From the NCBI GenBank assembly GCA_030248225.1, contig JASANE010020473.1, positions 1-64,000 on the forward strand: 64,000 nucleotides of DNA, in the 5' to 3' direction. Positions within the stretch are counted from its first letter, which is position 1; every line of letters begins with the position of its first letter. A model generated the notes under the pieces. It was given only the letters and a program-made list of their open reading frames with translations, was not told the origin of the DNA and searched no databases. Positions 54,094-64,000 of this stretch are shown in pieces. This DNA is from Trileptium ribeirensis (Eukaryota > Nematoda > Enoplea > Enoplida > Thoracostomopsidae). Made by a program: the position numbers and the translations under genes.

Positions 54094-57000
54094 TAAGATC
54101 TAGTGAATAGCAGAACAGTGCGGTGAAATAACGCAGCGCTATTTTTGAGACATTTGTATCTGTTGGTACAGATTAAAACAATATGTCCTTTCGAAATTCA
54201 TATACCCTCCCGAATCTCCAGGGCATAAGCCGCCTCGAGGAAATTCCGGATTTTTAGACCATGCGGAATTACATGTGTTATCATGATAGATAATACTAGC
54301 AAAGTTTGTTATAGATTTTAGTCCATTTGGAGGCAGTTGGAAATCATATTAATTGTCAAAGATCGTAGGTCAATCTTGTGTACTAAATGGTCCACTTTAA
54401 AACGGAAGGGCAGGAGGAGATAAAATTTGCCACTCCAAACTTAAAGTTACTGTCTTGATTACACCAGCAAAAGTAATGGATACGTGATATTTATTAGAAC
54501 TCCCAAACTTTCAAGTTACTGTTTTATAGTTGAGTCTTATGCCCAAAACACAAAAAATTACTGGGCGAATTGAATTCAGCAACACCCACAAAATTTTCAA
54601 ATTGTGAGTTCTTAGGCCACAAAATCTCTGGGCAGTTTTATATCCTCTACCGTCAGTTTTAAAGTAGATGGTCTGTGATATACGCGATATTTGCATAAAT
54701 AATTTTTCGAAGTAAGAAAATATTCAGCCGGCTTTGCTTTCCTGTACAACTTGGATATTGTGTTTCGGTAGCTGATTTTTGCGAGCGCATCGATGCTAAC
54801 TTTAAAAATTGTGTTTGGTATTGAAGACAGTGTTAAATCAAAAGGTCACATCTTATGGTTTTACCAAGATATTTTGCCATATTCCTTTCCATGCCAAACT
54901 AACAGCATCAGTCAGTATTATGCGGCGCCGGCGTCATGATATCCCCAACGTTGAGAGCCTATGTACCCCACACAGTGTCAGGCACACTCTCGACAACGGG
55001 TATCCTAGACACTCCGTGTTTGTATAAATTTTTAACCGTAATTACCTAGGGGTATTGCCACTTTTCGACGGTGTTGAAGACATCGTGTCTTCTTCGTAGT
55101 TTTGTTGACGGTGGGCGCGCATAATCTCGCATACATGTCTATGATCTTGAGACCAACATCGAGATTTTAAATAAACTGAACGGTACAACTGACTATTATG
55201 CAGACTGTTACTGTTTAACTCTCGTGAAACTGGTAGCTAAGGATATGTACGACGCCGTGAACAAAAACGCAGTAGATAGGGCTGTGTCGCAAACCCTCAG
55301 AAGTAGATTTACAGTATTGTGTGACCCTGACTGTCTATGCGGAAGGGTCGCGACTATAGGAGGATAAAAGTCCCAAACAGTGTGAGCATTACGACGCAAA
55401 CGCCGCATTTTTACCTAATATTTCGCTATTCGGGATAAAGATAAATATAGAAACTGGAAATTCAGATTCCGATTGCTAAAACGGCATTTACGAATTTTGA
55501 CTAACGAAATTAGTTGAGATTCAAATCCGATTATCAAATTTTTAACGACGTAACGATCCTTTACTGGCTGAAATTCGTAAAGGAAGGACACGAAGAACAA
55601 GTTGAAATTTGTTTCATTTCAATACTAACTGACAGCATCAACAACGACCAACAATAAATTCAAACATTCTTATTTGGCTAAACACACCAGAACAACTACT
55701 AGTACAGAGCCGCCGCCTATCGGTCTGTTTGATTTTGACAAATAACACAAACTGCAAGCGACACAGGAAGCCTAAAATTAATTCTCAACAACGAACTGGA
55801 TATATATTATAGTAGTACCGTCATGACTTTGTATTCGTTTCTACTACGATGGTACAGGTGGTACAACAATGCTTGTACAGCACACAGCGGTGAACACAAA
55901 ATAAGCTGAATCCCCGACTTTTAAAATTAGCTAAAGCAAAAGCCAATAATAATAATAATAATAATAAGTTAATGGCGCGTACAACGAACAACTAGCGTTT
56001 CGCTCGTTCTGGCTAGTATTGGATAAACTATTAGTCTGAAATAGAAAACTAAACACATATATCAGTCCAAGTTAACAATACAAGTCGCCAGATTAGGGCA
56101 TAATAACCGCGACAAGTGGGCAATTTGTCGATTAAGTTGCAGTGCCTGCTTGAATGTAAAAAAGCACTCAGTTGGACTAGTATATATTATATGCTGCGGG
56201 GATTACAATTTGCCCCTTTTATAAGTATATAGTTGCCTCAAACAACTGAACTTGTACCCGTGTCTTCTGCTTATTAATCCCCAAAGCGAGCTAAACGAGC
56301 TATAAATTGAGAGCATGATTGTTCAGTGTGTGTTCGCTCATTAGTACTGTTGCTTCTCGGATTCGCATTGTTCCGTGAATGACAATGCCCTAAATGAAAT
56401 ATAATCTATATAATTGTGAAGTTACGCGTTTTAGACAAACTAGTCAATATTGCTGCCTTTCAGTATTCGGTGTTGATATTTACAAAATTTCTGCAATGAT
56501 AAATATTTGACCTATGTATAAAATAGCTCATTGTACAAATTAGATATTAGACCATTTTTTAATTTTGTATGGAGAAAAGAAATTGCCACAACGGGTGAGA
56601 TATAATTCGTTGGTAATGTCAAAATAATACATATTCCAGTTATGGCGTTTTTTCTGAAACAAAGACTTGCCTCTAATTATAAGTTAATCTCGAAAACAGA
56701 ACAACTCCATAATTAATCGGTGTTTGAGGTTAGTAACCCGGGAACGGTTGAACGCGGTAGGCAGATGCCCCCTCAGAAATCAAGCTGTAGATAACACTGT
56801 TTCTTGTGCGCCCCCTCACCATCCTGAAAATATCCACAAATTTCCAAATTATCACTAAATTTTTCCAAATTTTTCTCTATATACCCAAAAATTTTCGCTA
56901 TCCTTCGGCACGCAGTGGGAATAATTATGGTTGAAGAGGGCCTGACCTTTAATACGTTACCATTTACCGTCCCTCCATGGGACTTCAGATGCGTTTTATC

Positions 57001-59539
57001 TTAGGTTTCTCCCCACCCGAGACAAGCCAAAACAGCATTCGACTGCGCAGTATGTACATAGCCTTAGGACCGCTGTTTCATTACTGTCGAAAAATAATAT
57101 CGAAAAACGCAAAAAAACTTAAGTTAGTGCATGCTGAATCAGGCCGGTGAACAGCTACAACTGTAATTAAGTTTCAGACAGAAGATGATTCAGTTTATCT
57201 CTGCTATAAAATCTTCAAAAAATAAGATGTTCGCAAATCATAGAGCCAGCCGCTTGGTGAAAGATGCTTAATGTTGTTAGCGGGTCACTTGATAAATCCA
57301 ATATCATACTTAGGTTTCTAGCTACTTGGGGGAGTATTACTGACTGAAGTGATCAGAAATTTGATAATTCAATCTCACTATAAAGTTTCGATAATGAGCA
57401 GAGCAAGCTTAGCATTTCGGCTAGTATATAATTGACGTGGACAAGCATAAGCAGCGCGCGCCGTTGCTCGCTAGCGGAAGCCATGATAACTGCTGGAAAA
57501 ACTTGATTGCTGGGTTTTCGGCAGTTTTTTATAGCCCGAAATTTTGTTTAATGCTCATTAAAAAGATAAATCTGTGGCAAACTATTGGGTTTATTGCAAG
57601 ATTTTAAGAGCAATTATTCGTGGAATAGCGTACTTTTTGACTGAAATTGATTCTAAACAGTGAATGGTCATATAATTCGGAAATATCATGTCTGGTTTTA
57701 AACTCACATTTTTATTTTTACAACTTCAAAATTATCCTTCATTTATAATAATTACCAGCAAAAATCCTATGGCTGGCAACTTAACTAATCTATAAGCAAG
57801 CGTTATGCAATTTAGTTTATAGCCAAGTTGTGTAACTCACAATTATCCATAACCGTGTTACAGACGAATTTGAGTATCGTGCAATGTTTGACACTCTCGA
57901 ACCGAAAACAAGTCCGAATTCATGATTATGAACGGCGCGCGAAAACACCTGAGCTATTTATGAGCCTATAGGAACGAACCCCTAAAATCCAGCGGATAAC
58001 ATTTTACGCGCGCAAAAATATACTGCCTGATAGACTGTTCAATCAACGCTTTGCAGCGTGCGGGTTTGCAGATGCGTAATGCCGGCATCAAAAGCATAAT
58101 TAAGACATAGACCCGCAATAGTTTAACCCTTTAGTGCCCGTATTATTTAGTCTTGGCTTTAGTTAATGCTGCAAATAATCACGGAATCCAATTTAAACCC
58201 TTCCTTGCGCTAGAGCACAATCATATTGTTTAGGTAATCAGATGCTGTAACAAAGAGGTTAGAATAGTTACTCTGGACTTTATCCTAGAAACACCATGAA
58301 ATATTTGCGCTAAATCGTTTTCATCTCTGAAGCTTTTGAGAGCCAAAGCGAACATATTTTACGTGTTTGTCATCAAGGATGTCATCTAAAAGTCAAAGGT
58401 TGTGACAGATATGTCAAAGATTTATCGTTAAATCCGCTTAATTTGAAATAAATATTTTAATATATCAATAAAAATTAGGATTTATTTAACGTAAATTTTG
58501 GAACATTAACTTTCAGTCTACTGAATTCGCAAACATTTTTTTCTTTCTGCACCTATTATAATTCATGAATAGACTAACAGATGTGGAAAAATGTGCGTTT
58601 AGGAACTCTCATATACATATACAAACATTTGTCTGAGAACAATACTCTTATTTAGACTAGTGTCGGCCCGAATAGTGCCGCTAGAACTTGTTAGTACTTG
58701 GAAATTTTCAATAAGTTTGGGTCACATTTTTACAGCTTACGTAAGTGCGTTTGGATGCTATAGTAGTTGGAAATAACCTGGGAATAGCTGGTCCTTTATG
58801 CTTAAATCTTCACAACTTACACAATGACATATTTACATACCCGTACTTTGGAGTCAATTCCAATTACCGCTTTATACCAATACATAAAGTTTAACACCCA
58901 TTTTATCAAGCCGAAACCATTCCAAACGTAATATGTAGTTAATTATTCTACGCAATGCTTAACTATTATTCAAGTATTGGTTACCCAATGACAAAAGCAA
59001 TACAAATTTTATATTAAAAAGGCACTATGAAAAGTGTGACTCGCCTATAACATTAATTTTTGATCAGCGACTCGATGTAGGTATCGAATTAACCTCAATT
59101 TTGATATTTAAACTGCGCGCTAAAATATCGCATCGCAGCACAACGCCGAGCCGTCGGCCAGGTATACTTACATAACCCATCACATTCAAACTAATTAGTT
59201 GCAACACTATATTGTTATGTTCCTTAACACCATGTAATAGAATATTTTCCTCACGAATGACGACAAAAATTTTTCGACACATTCAGTACTCATTTCTTTA
59301 CTATTTGGAAAAGTATTTCTATTTATGTAGCGGAAATCTTGATTCTTCATTGGTAAGGTAAATGTTCCACTGCATGATTTTATTACTTTTTATTAACTCT
59401 TTCGTTCATAAATTAACACATTTGTCACAGTGTACATTGCGAAGCGGTGTACTTTAACCAAGCTTATAGAAGAGCATGTATTTTCATGAGCAATGTTATT
59501 CGCTGCGTTACGAGATTCTTTAAGGAAGCGAGCAACTGC
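54094..59539. other. AT-rich intergenic region, no supported gene
   Basis: No frame with recognisable domains. An (AAT)n microsatellite lies at about 55,948-55,970. At 56,300-56,328 a TATAAA is followed about 27 bp later by TCAGTG, a possible solo-LTR or gene core promoter without further support. Confidence 0.5.
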
Positions 59540-59611
59540 TCCTACATAGGGTAGTGGCTAGCATACCAAGCTCGATACCTAAAGAACCAGGTTCAGCCCG
59601 CTGCAGCGGCA
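59540..59611 (+). other. tRNA-Glu-derived sequence (SINE head or tRNA pseudogene)
   Basis: TCCTACATAGGGTAGTGGCTAGCATACC followed 25 bp later by the B-box-like GGTTCAGCCCG resembles tRNA-Glu (the TAGTGGCTAGGATACC A-box region and GGTTCGATTCC). Stems are no longer complementary. Probably the promoter part of a SINE. Confidence 0.5.
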
Positions 59612-60058
59612 CAAGTTTCTTCAAGACTACACAAAAATACGTATTAGATTAGGAATGATCGGGTGGGTTTTCGTAGAATCCCAATAGCTTAAAATCTGTT
59701 ACTTTGTAGATACAGGAGAAATTAGGATACCACTCGACTCGACTCGACGAAGCGGTTCAGAAAATACTCAATTCGGTCATGTTTATGACAAAAAAATTAC
59801 GATTTTTTTGTTCCCAATTTGTCGTAGTATATACAAAAAAAATTTTCCTGATAAATGTATAACTTTATATACCATTCAAACCGCATTACCAAGCTGATTC
59901 GAATGCTTCATGTTAAAATTGTTAAAATTAGCTTAATCAGATTAAAGATTAAGAACTTAGACTAAGGTTTAGCCTTAGGCTTTCATATACAGGAATGACA
60001 CGTTTGATGTTAAAAGCCTTAGTTACATGTTCCATTCATTATATAGCGTCAGCTAGGT

Positions 60059-60327
60059 CAGTGGAGCACCCAGGCGGGTAGCTGGTGGACGGGCACCTCC
60101 TTAGCTTCGCCTTTTAAGGTTCCACTGGTGTTCTTGGTAAAAAATTAATCTTTAGTGTGAAAAACGTAATAATTTACAATACATTCGGCTGAGTATCTAA
60201 AAAAATTTCGGCACTTCGCACCACATAGGACTTTTCAGTTGTAATTTCTTGTGAACCTCCAACCCCTCCTGTTAGCACAGAAGCTTCTTCGGACCCCACC
60301 CTTACCAAAATTATGGGTGCGCCACTG
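60059..60327. mobile_element. MITE with CAGTGGNGCACCCA terminal repeats
   Basis: Left end CAGTGGAGCACCCA and right end TGGGTGCGCCACTG are inverted repeats with one mismatch, 269 bp apart. No clear target duplication, so family is uncertain (hAT-like ends). Confidence 0.7.
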
Positions 60328-60432
60328 CCTTATATTGCGACAAACACCAGTGTCTGGAACATCCATTATAATAATACTAATGATGTTACCCAACGAGACA
60401 TAATACCGAGACATGATAGTGTTGATTATATA

Positions 60433-61175
60433 GAGTGTCCTATAAGTAACGCCTCAACTTCAAACTGTTGCTGAAACTGACATAATACTTTCAGGAATTA
60501 CAACAGAACATGTTATAAATATTTCTGTACAACACACCGTCTGATACCCAACTTAATTTGGCTGATCGAATAACTGCAATAAAACTGCATTCAGTGAACC
60601 AAAATAGCCGTGACGTTGTGCGACAATGGTCTCCGCATTCGTATTCACAGCCCAAATATCATAAAACAATTGCTTCAAAAAGGTTTCAATAGTTACCACA
60701 TATTGACAGGCTTCACTTTATGCAGGATGGCGCGCCTACTCGTTTTGCGATGGCTATGCGCCGTTGGTTGCACGAAGCCTTCCCTAACGTTGGCTGAAGC
60801 GCAGAGGCTCTGTCGAATGGCCTGCTCGTTCTCATGATCTAAACCCTCCTGACTTTTTATATGGGGAGTATTAAAAGTAGAATATACGCAAACGCAAACC
60901 ACAAACCCTGTTGTGCCTGAAAAGGGTTATATCGGAAAGAGTTCTCCCTTCCGGAGCTTGAGGCAGAAAAGTCTGCTGATGTGTGCGATATCCACTGGAA
61001 GAATGCATTGAACTTGGTGGCGCACAGGTTCGCTCTTAAGGTAAGTGTTATCCATCAAAAACCTAAGTTATATATACGTATGTAAGTGCGTGCATACCAA
61101 AACGCATTTAGATATATTTATTATTTGACGTGCTGGGTCAACTTAATGCTGGGGCGTTATTTATGAGACGCCCTG
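60433..61175 (+). pseudogene. Mariner/Tc-like transposon relic with partial transposase
   Basis: TA-flanked ends: GAGTGTCCTATAAGTAACGCC on the left and the reverse complement CAGGGCGTCTCATAAATAACGCC on the right. Inside, broken frames encode the DDE-region block FMQDGAPTRFAMAMRRWLHE and later CDIHWKNALNLVAHRF, as in a common insect Tc/mariner transposase family. The 5' half of the gene is missing and stops are present. Confidence 0.85.
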
Positions 61176-61177
61176 TA

Positions 61178-64000
61178 TGCAAACAATAAAGAATACAGAA
61201 ATACAGAATATGACAGCGACAAACGCAGTCTGTGTATCAGATTAATCAAACCACATTATAAAACAAATCTGTATTATTGCAAACCTTCTTCAGTGAACGA
61301 ACGATAATTTGGTTCTAACATCTGCTCAAAAGCATGAGACTGGATGTTCGTATTATGTAGGCAAGAAATCATGATAAATTTTGAATTTGTTCAGCCAACA
61401 CAAGCAACATATAAAAACCTAATATACTGTGTGCAAAAAACGAATAATAAATGTTGAAAATAACATTTGAATTGTAAAAAATACATATAATATCAATTTT
61501 AACAGCCCGACGATTCACATCTAATAAATGATAGATTTCCATAAAAAATTCTTCGTCTTCTGTAAGAACGTACTTCTATAACTAAGCAAAGCTCAAGCTG
61601 TATATGCCATAAAAGAGCAACCATTGAAGAGATGAAAGTGCTGTACGAAATCTAAGCAGTTGCCCTTTCTGTCGTACGAGATTTACAGTTTTTCATAAAT
61701 CAGGACTCAGGAGTAATTTATTATCGTATTTCTAAATTCCCTTGGGCAATCGCGGCTGAAAACATAAAGACTGCGTTTATAAAACAAAAAGCGATGGGAA
61801 AAACATAACCTGACAAACAGTAACACCGGGCACCTAATCCTTTAGAGTGTTCAATGCAGATTAAACTCATGAACGACGAAAGCATAAAATTGCGTGCCCA
61901 CACAGATTAGACATCACCGTCAAGTATAATAAAATGAGCTAAATTGCAAATAAAGATTAGACAGGTACACGAAATAACTATCAAACAACGTTTCTGAATA
62001 TACTAGAAATGTGTTTAAAATCCACAAGTTATATTGGGGTTTCGGAGCAGTAGCACAAGCCCCGAGCGGATAGCCGTTCCGACAGGTACAGTCTGCTTAT
62101 ATTCCGGGCAAACTCGTACGTATCTATTTTACAGTGGGTACACAGGACGAACAGGAACTTAGTCTCGTGCCCGAAAAGATTATGCTGCACATGAAGGTCT
62201 GAACAAACGAATTCATGTATATGATACGTGCGTAGAAAAACAATGCGTCGCAGGACTTGTTGTAAAATCAAAATGTCAACTGTATGCAGCCGGGCTATGC
62301 CGATCACCGGTTACCCAAGTTTTGGATCCATGCCATATTCAAAGCGGTAATTGAAGCAAGTGACGTCTTTTCATGCTAACGTTTCCTCCTATTCTACAGA
62401 ATTTACCGACCAAGAGAAGCATGGAAGAGTGGGTATGACTATATTGCCTCGATCTGCTGCGTAGAAAACTTCTAACCGAAGGATACAAACGAAAATTTGA
62501 AAATAAACTATACGTTAAGATTTTGCTTTTAGATTTAGGTGCAAATATAAATAGTTTCATTTTATTAACCCACTTGGTTCGTTCGCAAAATAGCATCAAA
62601 TTTGTTCTCTGGCTTAATACAATGAAGCAATTATTTCTTGAGGCATATCCCAGCAATTTGCTGAAATGATATACTGGTACAACGTATTAGAAACGGCCCG
62701 AGTTTTTACAGAATCTATCAATCCTGTTCAGCTTCAAGAAAAGCCACAAATTTGCCGTATTCTAAATCCAAGTAATAAAAAATATAAATTCAAGCTACTG
62801 AAAACGTAGATGATGACATAATATACAATTATAGCTTAGGTTTTCAACACGCAGAGCAACAAGCGATAAAACACGACGTCTACTATAACTTCCATTCGTC
62901 TGCCGATGATATGGCTGTATCGCATGACCTATACGAGACTAAAAACTGGTAACGAACGCTGTTTTAGTATATATACGTATGCATGGTCGAGTGTTGAAGC
63001 AATTTTTAAACACAAAACTATATCGATGGATATTAGCAGCACATTGTGTAAGCTTACATGTGGTTGACAAAGCAATAAAAAAATACAAACAAAAACACAT
63101 AAGCAATATCTCGGGTGAAATATATATATAACTAAACGTATATACAGTTATTATGTAGAAGCTATAGTCGTTGGTATAAGATATGCTACTAAATCTACAC
63201 AAACGATGAATTTCTAGCGTACAGTTTAGATGGGGTCCGTTCAATCCTATGGTAATATTAAACCTTTCATCTGGAGTTAAATCTCGGTATAGAAAATAAA
63301 AACAGGTTCGTTGAATGTTTATAGTGTAGTCACTGCCTGATTCTTACTGTCACGTTACGGATGGCACGAATTATTGCTATATTTCTATATACAGAATTCG
63401 TTTAATTGTACTAGAATACATTTCAGTCCAAAAAACCATTACTTATAAATAATCTAAAGTTTCATAAATCGGTTAATTTAATGGAAACAGCTAACAAACA
63501 ACAATAAAAAACTGCGGTATAAAAATAAAAATTCATTTGGCAAGGTTAGTTGTAACTACAATGGAAGATATGGAGATAGTTCCATGTTGTTTTTCTAAGG
63601 AGAAAGGTAACACAGCAATTTTTGTAGTTATGGATATATATAGAATCTCAAAATTGTAGTCCAGGCTTTTTGTTAGAGAGGTGAAAGCGAGCATTGTTGT
63701 AGTGAAAGTCTGTATTCATTCGAAGAGGTGCTGATCATTTACATTTTTGTCGTAATCCTTTAGAAAGAACAGGAAAAAAGAAGCAACAAGCAGGGGATTG
63801 AACCAAATAACATTGGGTTATGATAGTTTGACTTTTAAAAGACAACATTTCGCTTCCGTTCTAATTGCTTGAAATACCGCGAGCTACAACAGAATTTTGT
63901 TAGTAGGAAGTTCTTGTATGCAAATTTGGGGGATATTTGAGGTGTTGGTGTGTGTAACTCTTTAAGCATTGCATGTCTGTGCATATTAACCTTACACTTG
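61178..64000. other. AT-rich intergenic region to the right edge, no supported gene
   Basis: Several frames of 60-105 codons on the minus strand (61,721-61,903; 62,029-62,307; 62,339-62,656; 62,939-63,244) lack domain-like composition and are not annotated. A short ATG frame at 63,560 is followed by a GT donor-like site but is too short to support. Confidence 0.5.

Noticed and set aside
62339..62656. 105-codon minus-strand frame
   Set aside because: Composition not protein-like, no start context or splice support.
63560..63610. Possible first exon with ATGG start and GT donor
   Set aside because: Fifteen codons only; no supporting downstream exon in the window.

Overview
This is a eukaryotic, almost certainly arthropod (probably insect) genomic window. 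The host signal is three well-spliced exons of a MEK-type MAP kinase kinase (Dsor1/MAP2K family) on the minus strand. The rest is mobile DNA of insect character: a Ty3-like retroelement with an envelope gene, a Jockey-type LINE relic, nested hAT elements, a mariner-like relic, MITEs, a tRNA-Glu-derived sequence and a 5.5 kb satellite. The species cannot be named from sequence alone.

Positions 1-12,068 (+) are the coding part of a large retrovirus-like Ty3 element, cut by the left window edge. The order is an acidic Gag-like ORF, an envelope glycoprotein, protease, RT/RNase H, integrase, a long proline/glutamate-rich extension, and finally a protein with a clear NADAR (YbiA-like ADP-ribose glycosidase) domain followed by a possible SGNH-hydrolase-like half. 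Two things stand out: envelope lies upstream of pol, and the element carries a NADAR enzyme. The copy is damaged by several frameshifts, a few stops and a 296 bp duplication in env.

Positions 12,069-20,402 (+) are non-coding: diverged internal repeats, an eight-copy 45 bp tandem repeat, spaced GGCCATAAA motifs, a cluster of perfect hairpins, a core promoter (TATA plus TCAGT initiator) and a terminal hairpin. From about 14.8 kb this matches an inverted, diverged copy at 38,566-47.4 kb. I read both as very long LTR-like repeats of related elements.

Between them, 20.4-29.6 kb holds the MEK gene 5' part (exons at 28,725-28,798, 26,593-26,725 and 22,398-22,511). Its introns contain a Jockey relic, a palindromic MITE, a tandem duplication and a tiny palindromic element. 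The later kinase exons were not found; the gene appears to run left, with the 20 kb retroelement in an intron or ending it.

Positions 29.6-38.5 kb (-) hold a second, degenerate Ty3-like element (CCHC Gag, protease, truncated RT), plus an unrecognised acidic/coiled-coil reading frame whose start is duplicated. A hAT element is nested in it.

Positions 45.7-48.5 kb contain two more hAT copies, one with perfect 8 bp target duplications. Positions 48.5-54.1 kb are a satellite array of about 19 units in two length classes (about 235 and 358 bp). Positions 54.1-64 kb are AT-rich intergenic DNA with a tRNA-Glu-like element, a MITE and a mariner-like relic.
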